A stretch of DNA of 64,000 nt from Chelatococcus sambhunathii (GTDB lineage Bacteria > Pseudomonadota > Alphaproteobacteria > Rhizobiales > Beijerinckiaceae). Both the position numbers and the translations under genes were made by a program. The notes beneath the pieces were generated by a model. The model was not told where the DNA came from. It searched no databases and saw only the letters and a program-made list of their open reading frames with translations. Positions within the stretch are counted from its first letter, which is position 1. Each line of letters starts with the position of its first letter. Location: assembly GCF_001418005.1 (NCBI RefSeq), contig NZ_LIOL01000001.1:601939-665938 (forward strand), given 5' to 3'. This document shows, one piece after another, positions 51,642 through 62,237 of the stretch.

Positions 51642-52589
51642 TCAATCGGCCCCGCCCTGCTGCCAGCGGCGGCGTTGCAGGCCGAAATAGCTGAACAGGA
51701 TGGCGGCAAGCAGGAATGGAATCATGGCGACCGCGATAGCCGCGCCCTCGCCCAGCTGCCCACCGGGAATGGCCCGCTGGAAGCTCAGCGTTGCCATGAG
51801 ATGTGTCGCATTGAGCGGCCCGCCGCGCGTCAGCACGTAGATGAGCTGGAAGTCGGTGAACGTGAACAGCACCGAGAAGGTCATCACAACGGCGATGATC
51901 GGCGTCAGCATGGGCAGCGTGATGTGGCGGAAGCGCTGCCATGATGTTGCCCCGTCCAGCGTCGCCGCCTCGTGCAGCGAAGGCGGAATGGTCTGCAGGC
52001 CCGCGAGCAGCGAGATGGCGACGAAGGGAATGCCGCGCCAGACATTGGCTGCGATCACCGAGGCCCGCGCATTCGTCGCGTCGCCAAGGAAGTTGATGTT
52101 GGAATCGATCAGGCCGATCTTGATTAGCGCCCAGGAGATGATGGAGAACTGCGCGTCGTAGATCCACCAGAAGGCGATCGCCGACAGCACGGTCGGCACG
52201 ACCCAAGGCAGCAGCACGATGGCGCGGAAGAAGGCCTTGAACGGCAGGCGCTCGTTGAGAAGCAGGGCAAGCCACAGGCCGAGCCCGAATTTCAGCACCG
52301 AGGCGACGGTGGTGTACAGGATGGTGTTGAACACCGACAGCCAGAAGATGTGGTCTTCCCACAAGAGCTGGTAATTCTCCAGCCCGACGAAGATGCCCGA
52401 GCGGCCGATGCGCGTGTCTGTGAACCCCAGCCAGACACCGAGGCCGAGGGGATAGGTGAGGAAGACCAGCAGGAACGCGGCCGCTGGCAACAGGAACAGG
52501 ACGCCGAGGACATTATGGTCGTGCGCAAGCCGCGACAGGCTCCAGCGCGATGAGGGGGCGGCCGGGATCGAATCGGCACTGACGGACAT
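51642..52589 (-). CDS. CUT1 carbohydrate ABC transporter permease (MalF-type)
   Basis: The 315-residue protein has six helices. The EAA loop ATLDGATSWQRFRHITLPMLTPIIAVVMTF matches MalF/UgpA. The N-terminal helix (VLFLLPAAAFLLVFLTYPL) is typical. It pairs with the downstream permease. Confidence 0.93.
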   Translation of the reverse strand: MSVSADSIPAAPSSRWSLSRLAHDHNVLGVLFLLPAAAFLLVFLTYPLGLGVWLGFTDTRIGRSGIFVGLENYQLLWEDHIFWLSVFNTILYTTVASVLKFGLGLWLALLLNERLPFKAFFRAIVLLPWVVPTVLSAIAFWWIYDAQFSIISWALIKIGLIDSNINFLGDATNARASVIAANVWRGIPFVAISLLAGLQTIPPSLHEAATLDGATSWQRFRHITLPMLTPIIAVVMTFSVLFTFTDFQLIYVLTRGGPLNATHLMATLSFQRAIPGGQLGEGAAIAVAMIPFLLAAILFSYFGLQRRRWQQGGAD

Positions 52590-52627
52590 ACGCCGCTCTC
52601 CGGTTTCACAGTGAACGAGACCGCCAC

Positions 52628-52686
52628 GCGGCCGGGTTTGACGGGCCGCGGCGGCCTTGAGGAGGCGGCGGCGGCGCCGCCGCCTC
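52628..52686 (-). terminator. Two intercistronic hairpins after the sugar-binding-protein gene
   Basis: CGCGGCC/GGCCGCG (52628-52650) and GAGGCGGCG/CGCCGCCTC (52662-52686) lie between the binding-protein and permease genes. No U-run follows. Their place suggests mRNA stabilisation that keeps binding protein in excess over permeases. Confidence 0.55.
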
Positions 52687-52694
52687 GTGATCGA

Positions 52695-54011
52695 TCAGAC
52701 GCGGTAGTAGCGGTTGGCGCGCTGCTCGGCGCGCTTGGCCGCATCTTCCGGCGTGCGCTGGCCGGTCGCTGCCTCGGCGAACATGTCGACGAGCACGTAA
52801 TCCGCCATGACCGCTGCCGAAGCATAGCCGAGCGGCCCGGCATAACCGTTCGGGCGCAGCGTCTCGGAGGCCTTGGCATAGGGCGCGTGCACCGGATCCG
52901 ACGTCCACACCGGATTGCTGGCGAAGGCCTTCAAGGTCTGGCAGCAATAGGCGCTCGAGCCCTGGATCCAGTTGTTCATCTGGTCGGCCTCGAACATGAA
53001 CTGCAGATAGGCCTGCGCCGCCTGCGGGAACTTCGTGTACTTGAAGATCACCGCCGTCGTCGTCTGGTGCAGCTCGACAGACTGGCCAACCGGTCCGATC
53101 GGCAGGTTGGTCGTCTTGATGTCCGCCGCCATCTCGGCGAGTTTCGGATCGTTCTTGGCGGCGTAGTAGAGCGACACGCCGTTCGCCGTCACCGAGATCT
53201 CGCCCGCGAGGAACGCGCGGTTGTTGTTGACGTCGAGCCAGCTCTCCGTGCCGGGGATGAAGGTCTGGTAGAGCTCGCGGGCATATTTCAGCGCCTCGAT
53301 CGTCTCCGGGCTGTTGATGACGACTTTGCCGTTCTCGTCGACCATCTTGCCGCCATGGCTCCACAGCAGCCAGTGGGCGTAGTTGTTGCCGTCGCCAACG
53401 GCCTTGCCGTGCGGGAAGCCCGCCGGGTGGCCCTTGGCCTTCAGTGCCTTGCAGAGCTCGAGGAAGCCCTTGGTGTCCTTCGGAAACTCGCTGAAGCCAG
53501 CTTCCTTAACCCAGCTATCGCGATAGCACAGGGCGTTGCCGATGGTGGCGAGCGGCAGGCCGATGAACCGCCCGTCGCGCTTGGCATAGCCCTCGGGGCC
53601 AGCGTACCAGCCGCCGTAGCGCGAGCCGAGGTCGTTGGCAAGGTCGGTCACGTCGAGGAGCTTGTCGGGATACTGGTGCGCGTCGTCGAACCACACCCAC
53701 ATGACATCCGGCCCGGAGCCGACATTGGCCGCGACCGCCGCCTTCGGCCGGATGTCTTCCCAGCTCTCCTTGTCGATGCGCACCTCGACGCCGGTGGCTT
53801 CCGTGAATTTCTTGGTATTGGCGAGCCAAGCGTCCTCGTCGCCCTTGACGAAGGGTGACCAGCGCAACACCCGCAATGAGGCGCCCTGCTCGGGCGTGAA
53901 CTTCATGGCGGACTGGGCACGGGCCGGCACGGAGCCGAGCATGGACATGCCGGCGGCGCCGGCGGCAAGGCCGGCGCTGCCGAGAAGCAGATCGCGTCTC
54001 GAAATGGTCAT
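52695..54011 (-). CDS. Sugar ABC transporter periplasmic binding protein with Tat signal
   Basis: The 438-residue protein begins MTISRRDLLLGSAGLAAG, a twin-arginine signal. The mature part has LRVLRWSPFVKGDEDAWLANT, GPDVMWVWFDDAHQYPDKLLDV and KFPQAAQAYLQFMFEADQ, as in CUT1 binding proteins. ATG 54011 has GGAGG eight bases upstream. A TTG two codons before is less likely. Confidence 0.92.
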   Translation of the reverse strand: MTISRRDLLLGSAGLAAGAAGMSMLGSVPARAQSAMKFTPEQGASLRVLRWSPFVKGDEDAWLANTKKFTEATGVEVRIDKESWEDIRPKAAVAANVGSGPDVMWVWFDDAHQYPDKLLDVTDLANDLGSRYGGWYAGPEGYAKRDGRFIGLPLATIGNALCYRDSWVKEAGFSEFPKDTKGFLELCKALKAKGHPAGFPHGKAVGDGNNYAHWLLWSHGGKMVDENGKVVINSPETIEALKYARELYQTFIPGTESWLDVNNNRAFLAGEISVTANGVSLYYAAKNDPKLAEMAADIKTTNLPIGPVGQSVELHQTTTAVIFKYTKFPQAAQAYLQFMFEADQMNNWIQGSSAYCCQTLKAFASNPVWTSDPVHAPYAKASETLRPNGYAGPLGYASAAVMADYVLVDMFAEAATGQRTPEDAAKRAEQRANRYYRV

Positions 54012-54097
54012 GGGCAATCCTCCGATATGATGGGACGCAACTCATGGGCGCGGTGCGGCCGTCCCTTGGCCATTCTGCATGAAGACACCGCCATGCA

Positions 54098-54119
54098 GCC
54101 GCGGCCGCAAGGCCGCGGC
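54098..54119 (-). terminator. Intercistronic hairpin between ugpC-like and binding-protein genes
   Basis: A 9-bp stem GCCGCGGCC/GGCCGCGGC with a GCAA tetraloop lies in the 115-base gap. GNRA-type loops on such stems are stable. There is no U-run. Confidence 0.5.
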
Positions 54120-54126
54120 CGAAGCC

Positions 54127-55191
<1,065 letters not shown>

Positions 55192-55541
55192 TTAAGTCGA
55201 CCGTCCCTGTTCGAGCGGCGCCACCGGCCGCATCACCACTTTCCCCGATGCCTTCCACGGAAAGCATCAGGACACGCGAGATCGTTCGTCAAACGCAATC
55301 GCTACGCAAGACGAAAACCCGCTCATCGCGAAAAGCTGAGATGACGCGCACCGGTTGCGCACGCTGTCCCCTCCCCTGGGCCCGCGAAGGCTGTTCCCCC
55401 CATCGCCGGTATCCGGCAATTCTTGGCGTGCCGCGTCGGCGGCATCCTTGTTCACCCAACGCTAGCCGCGTCTCAACTTGAATTCAATCGTTTAAACGCT
55501 TAAGCCCGACGAAACCGAACGACAGCCAGGGAAACGCGCCC
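55192..55541. promoter_or_regulatory. Divergent promoter region with LacI-type palindromes
   Basis: The 350-base gap separates the sugar ABC operon from the 2-hydroxyacid dehydrogenase. TTGAATTCAA (55479-55488) and AATCGTTTAAACGCTT (55487-55502) are adjacent palindromes. The second is symmetric but for one base pair, as LacI/PurR-family operators are. Both lie within 60 bases of the dehydrogenase start. The remainder (55200-55470) shows no gene. Confidence 0.55.
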
Positions 55542-56504
55542 GTGAGCAAGCCCGACATTCTCCTCGTCCGCCCCATCATGCCTCTCATCGAGGATGGACT
55601 GACGCAGCACTTCACCTTGCACAAGCTCGCCCAGGTCGCGGACGAGGCAGCCTTCTTCCGCGAGGTAGGCCCGCGCATCCGCGGTGTCGCGGCCGGTGGC
55701 GCCGGCAAGGCCGACAGGGCACTGATCGAGAAGCTACCGGCGCTCGAGATCATCGCCAATTTCGGCGTCGGCTATGACGGCATCGACGTGAAGGCGGCAG
55801 CCGAGCGTGGCGTCATCGTCACCAACACGCCAGACGTGCTCACGGACGAGGTGGCGGACCTCGCACTCGGTCTGCTTCTCGCCACCGTGCGCCAGATTCC
55901 GCAGGTGGACCGTTATCTGCGCGCCGGCAAGTGGCTGGAGAAGCCCTATCCGCTCACCGCCACGCTGCGCGAGCGCAAGGTCGGCATCCTCGGCCTCGGT
56001 CGCATCGGCAAGGCCATCGCCGAGCGTTGCGCCGCCTTCGGCCTTGACATCGCCTACCACGGCCGCAGCCGCCAGGCGGACGTGCCCTACCGCTACTACG
56101 ACAACCTCCTCGCCATGGCACGCGACGTCGACGTGCTGATGGTGGTCGCGCCGGGCGGGACGGCGACGCATCACATCGTCAATGCCGAGGTGCTGGAGGC
56201 GCTCGGCCCGGACGGCATCCTCATCAATGTCGGCCGCGGCACCGTCGTCGACGAGAAGGCGCTGGTCGCCGCCCTGCGCGACCGCAAGATCCTCTCCGCC
56301 GGCCTCGATGTCTTCGAGGACGAGCCGCGCGTGCCGGCCGAGCTCATCGCCATGGATCACGTGGTGCTGCTGCCCCACGTCGGCTCCGCCTCGGTCTACA
56401 CCCGCAACGCCATGGGCCAGCTCGTCGTCGACAACCTCGTGTCCTGGTTCGAGGGCAAGGGCCCGAAGACGCCGGTCGCCGAGACGCCCTGGCCGCGGAA
56501 GTGA
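55542..56504 (+). CDS. D-isomer 2-hydroxyacid dehydrogenase (glyoxylate/hydroxypyruvate reductase type)
   Basis: The 320-residue enzyme starts at GTG 55542. It shows IANFGVGYDGIDVKAAAERGV, NTPDVLTDEVADLALGLLL, the NAD(P) motif VGILGLGRIGKAIAERC, INVGRGTVVDEKAL with catalytic Arg, DVFEDEPRVP (Glu) and VVLLPHVGSASVYTR (His). The Gly-Arg-Ser after the Rossmann strand favours NADPH. It probably serves the sugar-acid genes controlled nearby. Confidence 0.92.
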   Translation: MSKPDILLVRPIMPLIEDGLTQHFTLHKLAQVADEAAFFREVGPRIRGVAAGGAGKADRALIEKLPALEIIANFGVGYDGIDVKAAAERGVIVTNTPDVLTDEVADLALGLLLATVRQIPQVDRYLRAGKWLEKPYPLTATLRERKVGILGLGRIGKAIAERCAAFGLDIAYHGRSRQADVPYRYYDNLLAMARDVDVLMVVAPGGTATHHIVNAEVLEALGPDGILINVGRGTVVDEKALVAALRDRKILSAGLDVFEDEPRVPAELIAMDHVVLLPHVGSASVYTRNAMGQLVVDNLVSWFEGKGPKTPVAETPWPRK

Positions 56505-56820
56505 CGCGCAGCTGAACTCATCGAGCAGCGCAGCCGCCAGAGGGCCCTGTCCCCCTCCCCCCCCCCCCGCTTGCGGCGAGGAGGGGCTAGGAGTGGGGGG
56601 CGCCGACGCTCGTCACGAGCATGCCGGCAATCCCCGACCAGCAACGCTCTCTCCCAACTTTCAATCGGCGACCGCCGGCCTGCGGCATCGCCCCGCCCCT
56701 CCCCACCGCTTCGTGGGGGAAGGCGCGACCGGGGGCGTTCGAGTCAGGCCTTCCTCGCCCGCCACGGGCGCTTGATGCCCCACGGCTGTTCGGTCGAGAT
56801 AAAATGCCACCGTTTCCCCA
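56505..56820. repeat. C-rich short palindromic repeats in a gene-free gap
   Basis: The gap contains a run of 12 C at 56556-56567 next to GCTTGCGGCGAGGAGGGG, and CCCCTCCCC with CGTGGGGGAAGG around 56695-56720. Comparable CCCCTCCCCC-TTGCGGGGAG elements lie at 8585-8605 and 57963-58065. No open frame here is credible. Confidence 0.55.
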
Positions 56821-56915
56821 CGTCTTGGCCGGGCCTATCCCGGCCATCTTCGCCGTTGACGTTGCTCAGCCGGCAAAGACGTGGGTGCCGGCGGCCAGCG
56901 CGGGCCTGACCACAT
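56821..56915. repeat. Dispersed palindromic repeat, copy B
   Basis: It aligns with copy A over its whole length: CGTCTTGGCCGGGCC, TCCCGGCCATCTTCGCC, GTTGACGTTGCT, AAGACGTGGGTGCCGGCG and AGCGCGGGC. It sits just past the stop codon of the DenD-like gene and could end that transcript. Confidence 0.65.
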
Positions 56916-56946
56916 CGAAGAATGCCAGCTTGCGTGCTCCTTCCCG

Positions 56947-57927
56947 TCACACCCCCAGTTTGCCACCGAGCTCATCCTCGATATGCACGCGGATGATGTC
57001 GTCGAAGGACGCCTCCGCCTTGAAGCCGAGGGAGAGGGCGCGGCTGGCATCGAAGTTGCGCGGCCAGCCAGCGACAATCTTCATGATGCCCGGATCCGGC
57101 TCGTGCCTGACCAGCGCCACCGCCTTGTCGCCGGCGATGCGCCGCAGCGCCTCGAGTTGCTCGCCCACGGTCACGGAGAGGCCCGGCATGGTGAGGTTGC
57201 GACGCGGCCCCACCTTTTCGCCCTCGATGGTCGCGGCGTGGATGAGGAAGCCGACGGCCGAACGCGGGCTCGCGTGCCAGTGGCGCACGTCCTCGCCCAC
57301 GGGCAGCACCGCCTCGATACCGGACAGCGGCTCGCGAATGATGTTGGAGAAGAAGCCCGACGCCGCCTTGTTCGGCTTGCCCGGCCTGACGCAGATCGTC
57401 GGTAGGCGGATGCCGATGCCGTCGAAGAAGCCACGGCGGGTGTAATCCGCAAGGAGCAGTTCGCCGATCGCCTTCTGCGCGCCGTAGCTCGTCAGCGGCG
57501 TGGTGAAGAACTCGTCGCCGATCGCGTCGGGGAAGGGCGCGCCGAACACCGCGATCGAGGAGGTGAAGACGAGGCGCGGCACATAGCCCTCGATCGCGCG
57601 CACCGCGTCGAAGAGATAACGCGTGCCGTCGAGATTGATGCGGTAGCCCTTGTCGAAATCCGCCTCCGCCTCGCCGGAGACGATGGCCGCGAGATGGAAG
57701 ATGACATCCGGTCGCTCGGCCACCAGCTTCTCGGCTTCGCCCGGCTGAGAGAAATCGGAGGCGAGCGTCTTCACGGCGAAAGGCGCACCCGCCGGGACGG
57801 GCGGCTCCACGATGTCGTGCAGCGTGGCGCGCGTGATCGTCTTGCCGCCGAGCGCTCCGTCTCGGACCAGCCGTTCCGTGAGCTTGCGGCCGACCATGCC
57901 CGCCGCGCCGATGATGAGGATATGCAT
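56947..57927 (-). CDS. denD: NAD-dependent epimerase/dehydratase family, D-erythronate dehydrogenase-like
   Basis: The 326-residue extended SDR has HILIIGAAGMVGRKLTERLV, FHLAAIVSGEAEADFDKGYRINLDGTRYL, FTSSIAVFGAP, SYGAQKAIGELLLADYTRRG (Tyr-x3-Lys) and RLPTICVRPGKPNKAASGFFSNIIREPL, which match the DenD group. DenD oxidises D-erythronate (four-carbon sugar acid) in acid-sugar breakdown with OtnK/OtnI partners, none of which is here. A repeat-containing gap separates it from the SDR gene. Confidence 0.82.
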   Translation of the reverse strand: MHILIIGAAGMVGRKLTERLVRDGALGGKTITRATLHDIVEPPVPAGAPFAVKTLASDFSQPGEAEKLVAERPDVIFHLAAIVSGEAEADFDKGYRINLDGTRYLFDAVRAIEGYVPRLVFTSSIAVFGAPFPDAIGDEFFTTPLTSYGAQKAIGELLLADYTRRGFFDGIGIRLPTICVRPGKPNKAASGFFSNIIREPLSGIEAVLPVGEDVRHWHASPRSAVGFLIHAATIEGEKVGPRRNLTMPGLSVTVGEQLEALRRIAGDKAVALVRHEPDPGIMKIVAGWPRNFDASRALSLGFKAEASFDDIIRVHIEDELGGKLGV

Positions 57928-57954
57928 GACCTGGGGTTCCTTTGCATTGCGGTA

Positions 57955-58085
57955 GGGACGGAGCCCCTCCCCCTTGCGGGGAGAGTTGGGGTGCGGTCGC
58001 GACGCAAGAGCCATGAAGCCCTGCATGCTGCACCACCCCCTCCCTACCCTCGGAGAGGGAACGGGATGCGCTCGCCCCGTTAGAC
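57955..58085. repeat. Paired C-rich palindromic repeat between denD-like and SDR genes
   Basis: CCCCTCCCCCTTGCGGGGAGA at 57964-57984 and CCCCCTCCCTACCCTCGGAGAGGG near 58028-58050 frame a GTCGCGACGCAAGAGCCATGAAGCC spacer. These resemble the elements at 8585 and 56545. The upstream in-frame extension of the DenD-like gene is made of this repeat. Confidence 0.5.
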
Positions 58086-58095
58086 CAATCGTCGT

Positions 58096-58842
58096 TCAGA
58101 GCGCGAAGCCGCCGTCGGCGAGATGGATCTGGCCCGTCGTGAAGGCCGACTCGTCGGAGGCGAGATAGACTGCGAGAGCGGCGATCTCTTCCGGCTTGCC
58201 GAGCCGGCCCATCGGCTGGCGGTCGATGAAGGCCTGCCGGACGGCTTCCACGCTCTGGCCGGTCTCGCGCGCCAGGGTCGCGATGCGCTCGTCGAGCGAG
58301 GGTGATTCGATGGTGCCGGGGCAGATGGCGTTGGCGCGCACGCCCTTGCGGATGAAGTCGGCCGCCAGCGCCTTGGTGAGGCCGACGACCGCCGCCTTGC
58401 TGGCACCATAGACATAGCGGTTGGGGATGCCGCGCACGGAGGAGGCACCCGAGGCGATGTTGACGATGGAACCGGCGCCCTTCTCCAGCATACCGGGCAG
58501 GAATGCGCGCACCGTGCGATGCATCGACTTCACGTTGAGGTCGAAGGAGAAATCCCAGTCCTCTTCCGAGCATTCCAACACCGAGCCGTGGTGGACATAG
58601 CCGGCCGCGTTGAGCAGCACATCCACCGGGCCGACGGCGCGCGCCAGCGCCTCGACGGCAGCGGTCGAGCGCACATCGAGTTTGCTGCAGCGCGCGCCCG
58701 CAAGACCGGCGAGCTTGGTCTCGTCGAGATCGGTCGCGACGACTAGGGCTCCCTCGCGCAGGAAGGCCTCGGCGCAGGCCCGGCCGATGCCCTGCCCTGC
58801 CGCCGTCACGACACATGTCTTGCCCGATAGGCGTCCAGCCAC
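58096..58842 (-). CDS. SDR family dehydrogenase (2-keto-3-deoxy sugar acid dehydrogenase-like)
   Basis: The 248-residue classical SDR has VVTAAGQGIGRACAEAFL, LLNAAGYVHHG, NIASGASSV, YVYGASKAAVVGL (Tyr-x3-Lys) and GRLGKPEEIAALAVYLASDESAF with HLADGGFAL at the end. This sequence style matches 2-keto-3-deoxy-L-fuconate/rhamnonate dehydrogenases and DHRS6. It starts at GTG 58842 with GGGAG upstream, 12 bases after the GNAT gene. Confidence 0.85.
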   Translation of the reverse strand: MAGRLSGKTCVVTAAGQGIGRACAEAFLREGALVVATDLDETKLAGLAGARCSKLDVRSTAAVEALARAVGPVDVLLNAAGYVHHGSVLECSEEDWDFSFDLNVKSMHRTVRAFLPGMLEKGAGSIVNIASGASSVRGIPNRYVYGASKAAVVGLTKALAADFIRKGVRANAICPGTIESPSLDERIATLARETGQSVEAVRQAFIDRQPMGRLGKPEEIAALAVYLASDESAFTTGQIHLADGGFAL

Positions 58843-58854
58843 TTGTGTTACTCC

Positions 58855-59538
58855 CTAGATTGTCGCTTGAGATTTCTTCTGAAAAGCGGCGAGCGGGACG
58901 CGCTGGCGCCCCGCGGCGTCGAAATTGTCGGGCGACAGCCAGCCCTCGAAGGCCGCCTTGCGCGCCGGCCACTCTCTGTCGAGCATCGCGAACCAGGCGG
59001 TATCGCGGTTCTTTCCCTTGACGATCATGTGCTGGCGGAAGATGCCCTCGAAGGTGAAGCCGAAGCGCTCGGCTGCCCGACGCGAGGCGGCATTGGCCGC
59101 GTTGCACTTCCACTCGAAGCGGCGGTAGCCGAGATCGTCGAAAACATGCTTCGCAAGAAGATAGATCGCCTCCGTCGCCGCAGGGGTGCGCTGCAGCGCC
59201 GGCGAGAAGACGATGTTACCGACCTCGACGACCCCGTGGGCGGGGCGGATCTCCATCAGCGTCGCGAGCCCCACGGCCCGTCCCGTGCCGCGGTCGATCA
59301 CGGTGAAATAGAACGGGTCGCTCAGCTCCGCCCGCCCCTCGAGCCAGAGGCCGAAAGCCTCCGCATCGGCGAAGGGGCCGTAGGCCATGTAGTCCCAGAG
59401 GCTGTCGTGGCCGGCGACGGCCGCCCACAGGTCGGCCGCATGCCGCCGCGCGTCAAGCGGCGCGAGAACGACCGTGCGCCCCTCGTGCTCTCGCCGCGGC
59501 GGCAGGCCGCGCGCCGGGCCGATGACCGGAGCGTTCAT
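58855..59538 (-). CDS. GNAT family N-acetyltransferase (RimJ/RimL type)
   Basis: The 227-residue protein has VVLAPLDARRHAADLWAAV, LWDYMAYGPFADAEAF, NIVFSPALQRTPAATEAIYLLAKHVFDDLGYRRFEWKCNAANAASRRAAERFGFTFEG and KNRDTAWFAML. This is the common RimJ-like subgroup of unknown substrate. It overlaps the preceding gene's stop by ATGA, so it is built into the catabolic operon. Confidence 0.88.
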   Translation of the reverse strand: MNAPVIGPARGLPPRREHEGRTVVLAPLDARRHAADLWAAVAGHDSLWDYMAYGPFADAEAFGLWLEGRAELSDPFYFTVIDRGTGRAVGLATLMEIRPAHGVVEVGNIVFSPALQRTPAATEAIYLLAKHVFDDLGYRRFEWKCNAANAASRRAAERFGFTFEGIFRQHMIVKGKNRDTAWFAMLDREWPARKAAFEGWLSPDNFDAAGRQRVPLAAFQKKSQATI

Positions 59539-60395
59539 CGCGTCGGCCTCCGCCCGTGCGCCAGGTCGTCGCGAAAGAAGCCGTTGATCTCGTCGAAGGG
59601 CACGGCCTCGGCGAGCGCGTCGAAGCGCCCGGTCGCCGCGACACTGCGCGCCGCCTGCATGAAGGCGCCCCAGGCAACCCGGCACAAGGCCGAGCCGCCG
59701 CTGAGGCGCTTGACGCCGAGGGCCGAAAAATCGTCGACGCCCATGGTCGTGCCGGCGGGAATGAGCACGTTGACGGGCTTGGGCGCCACGGCTTCCACGA
59801 TGGCGCGGATCTGCTCGGGCGTCCTGCAGCCCGGCGCATAGAGGCAATCGGCCCCGGCCTCGGCATAAGCCACGAGCCGGCGGATGGATTCGTCGAGCGG
59901 CGCCGCATGGCCGACGAGCCAGCACTCTGCCCGCGCCGTCAACACGACGCCCTTGCCGGTCTCGTCGATGGTCGCACGCGCCGCCGCGATCCGTTCCTGC
60001 GCGAGGCTGAGGTCATAGAGTGGACGCGACGGCTCTCCCGTCGCGTCCTCGATGGAGAGGCCCGCGACGCCGGTGTCGACGCACAGCCGCACATTCTTGG
60101 CGACGTCGCCCGGCTCGTGCGCATAGCCCGATTCGAAATCGGCGTTCACCGGCACGTCCACGGCTTCGACGATCTCGCGGATATGAGCCAGCATCGCATC
60201 GCGCGGCACGGCCCAGTCGGTGTCCGGGAAGCCCTGCGAGAAGGCGACGCCCGCGCTCGTCGTCGCGAGCGCCTTGAAGCCGAGGCTCTGCAAGAAGCGT
60301 GCGGTGCCCACGTCCCACGGGTTCGGCATGACGAAGGTGCCGCCGGCCTCGTGCAGCCGGCGGAATGCGTGGCGGCGGTCGTGGATGGAGCTCAC
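59535..60395 (-). CDS. Isocitrate lyase/PEP mutase superfamily protein
   Basis: The 286-residue TIM-barrel protein has MPNPWDVGTARFLQSLGFKALATTSAG, VPVNADFESGYAHEPGDVA (Mg-binding Asp region), GLSIEDATG, LTARAECWLVG where lyases have a KKCGH-type loop, and YAPGCRTPEQI. The Cys motif of 2-methylisocitrate lyase is not present, so its reaction is uncertain. It may cleave or form a C-C or C-P bond in a 2-keto acid. Confidence 0.82.
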   Translation of the reverse strand: MSSIHDRRHAFRRLHEAGGTFVMPNPWDVGTARFLQSLGFKALATTSAGVAFSQGFPDTDWAVPRDAMLAHIREIVEAVDVPVNADFESGYAHEPGDVAKNVRLCVDTGVAGLSIEDATGEPSRPLYDLSLAQERIAAARATIDETGKGVVLTARAECWLVGHAAPLDESIRRLVAYAEAGADCLYAPGCRTPEQIRAIVEAVAPKPVNVLIPAGTTMGVDDFSALGVKRLSGGSALCRVAWGAFMQAARSVAATGRFDALAEAVPFDEINGFFRDDLAHGRRPTR

Positions 60396-60434
60396 TGGTC
60401 TCTCCGTCGGGAAAGGCGAGCCGTGTGAACGACG

Positions 60435-62237
60435 TCAATGGTTGTCGCGCGGCACCCCGAAGGTCTGGGAGACCTTTTGATATTTCACCGCCGGTTTCAG
60501 CACCATGCCCTCCGAGAGCTGATCGACCATGGCGCGCTGGATCTCCTGCCAGGGCGTCTGGCTGGCGGGATAGGGATAGCCGCCGTTCTTCTCGAGCTCC
60601 GCCCGGCGGGCGGCAAGCTCTTCGCCGGAGATGAGGATGTCGGCTGTGCCCTTGCGCAGGTCGACGCGCACCCGGTCGTTGGTCCTGAGCAGCGCCAGGC
60701 CGCCGCCATCCGCCGCCTCGGGCGAGGCGTTGAGGATCGACGGGGAGCCCGACGTGCCGGACTGGCGCCCGTCGCCTATGCAGGGCAGCGAGGTGATGCC
60801 CTTCTTGAGGAGATAGTCCGGCGCCTGCATGTTGACGACCTCCGCCGCCCCCGGATAGCCGATGGGCCCGGCGCCGCGCATGAAGAGCATGCAATGCTCG
60901 TCGATGCCAAGGGCCGGATCGTCGATGCGCCTGTGGTAATCCTCCGGCCCGTCGAAGACGATGGCCCGCCCTTCGAAGGCGTCGGGGTCGCTCGGATTCG
61001 ACAGGTAGCGGTCGCGGAACTCCTTCGAGATCACGCTCGTCTTCATGATCGCCGAATCGAACAGGTTGCCCTTCAGCACGATGAAGCCGGCATCCTGCAT
61101 CAGCGCGTTGTCGAAGCTGCGGATGACGTCGCGGTCCTCCGCCTCGCGCCCACGGCAGTTCTCGCCGATGGTCCTGCCGTTCACCGTGAGCGCGCTCTCG
61201 TGGATAAGACCATGCTTCATCAGTTCGTTGACCACCGCCGGCACGCCGCCGGCACGGTGATATTCCTCGCCGAGATATTTGCCGGCCGGCTGCAGGTCGA
61301 CGATCAGCGGCACCTTGTACCCCACCGTCTCCCAGTCCTCCACGCTCAGCGGCACACCAATGTGCTTGGCGATGGCATTGATGTGGATCGGCGCATTGGT
61401 CGAGCCGCCGATGGCCGAATTGACCACGATGGCGTTCTCGAAGGCCTCGCGCGTCAGGATGTCGGAGGGCTTCAGGTCTTCCCATACCATCTCGACGATG
61501 CGCTTGCCGGTCTCGTAGGCAATCTGCCCGCGCTCGCGGTAGGGTGCCGGGATCGCGGCACAGCCCGGCAGGCTCATGCCGAGCGCCTCGGCCAGCGAGT
61601 TCATGGTCGAGGCCGTGCCCATGGTGTTGCAGTGCCCGACGGACGGCGCCGAGGAGGCCACGAGCTCGATGAACTTCTCGTAGTCGATCTTGCCCTCGGC
61701 AAGCAGCTCGCGCGCCTTCCACACCACGGTGCCGGAGCCCGTGCGCTCGCCGCGGAACCAGCCGTTGAGCATCGGCCCGCCGGAGAGCACGATGGCGGGG
61801 ATGTTCACCGTCGCCGCCGCCATGATGCAGGCCGGCGTCGTCTTGTCGCAGCCCGTCGTCAGCACCACGCCGTCGAGCGGATAGCCGTAGAGCACTTCGA
61901 CGAGGCCGAGATAGGCGAGGTTGCGGTCGAGCGAGGCGGTCGGACGCTTGCCCGTCTCCTGGATGGGATGGACGGGGAATTCCATCACCACGCCGCCGGC
62001 CGCACGGATACCTTCGCGCACCCGGTGCGCCAGATCGAGATGGTGGCGGTTGCAGGGCGAGAGGTCCGAGCCCGTCTGGGCGATGCCGATGATGGGCTTG
62101 CCCGACTGCAGTTCCTCGCGCGTCAGGCCGTAGTTGAGGTAGCGCTCGAGATAGAGCGCCGTCATGCCCGGATTGTCGGGATTGTCGAACCACAGGCGCG
62201 AGCGCAGCTGCGATTTGTCCCGGGATTGCGCAGTCAT
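60435..62237 (-). CDS. IlvD/Edd family dehydratase (sugar-acid dehydratase)
   Basis: The 600-residue iron-sulfur dehydratase shows [53 protein letters not shown] (Cys and Lys of the active site), [25 protein letters not shown] (Cys ligand) and [26 protein letters not shown]. These patterns are closer to L-arabonate/D-xylonate dehydratases than to IlvD. The product would be a 2-keto-3-deoxy acid, which fits the dehydrogenases downstream. Its promoter may be controlled by the AAACCGATTTAGCCGTTT palindrome at 62285-62302. Confidence 0.92.
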   Translation of the reverse strand: MTAQSRDKSQLRSRLWFDNPDNPGMTALYLERYLNYGLTREELQSGKPIIGIAQTGSDLSPCNRHHLDLAHRVREGIRAAGGVVMEFPVHPIQETGKRPTASLDRNLAYLGLVEVLYGYPLDGVVLTTGCDKTTPACIMAAATVNIPAIVLSGGPMLNGWFRGERTGSGTVVWKARELLAEGKIDYEKFIELVASSAPSVGHCNTMGTASTMNSLAEALGMSLPGCAAIPAPYRERGQIAYETGKRIVEMVWEDLKPSDILTREAFENAIVVNSAIGGSTNAPIHINAIAKHIGVPLSVEDWETVGYKVPLIVDLQPAGKYLGEEYHRAGGVPAVVNELMKHGLIHESALTVNGRTIGENCRGREAEDRDVIRSFDNALMQDAGFIVLKGNLFDSAIMKTSVISKEFRDRYLSNPSDPDAFEGRAIVFDGPEDYHRRIDDPALGIDEHCMLFMRGAGPIGYPGAAEVVNMQAPDYLLKKGITSLPCIGDGRQSGTSGSPSILNASPEAADGGGLALLRTNDRVRVDLRKGTADILISGEELAARRAELEKNGGYPYPASQTPWQEIQRAMVDQLSEGMVLKPAVKYQKVSQTFGVPRDNH

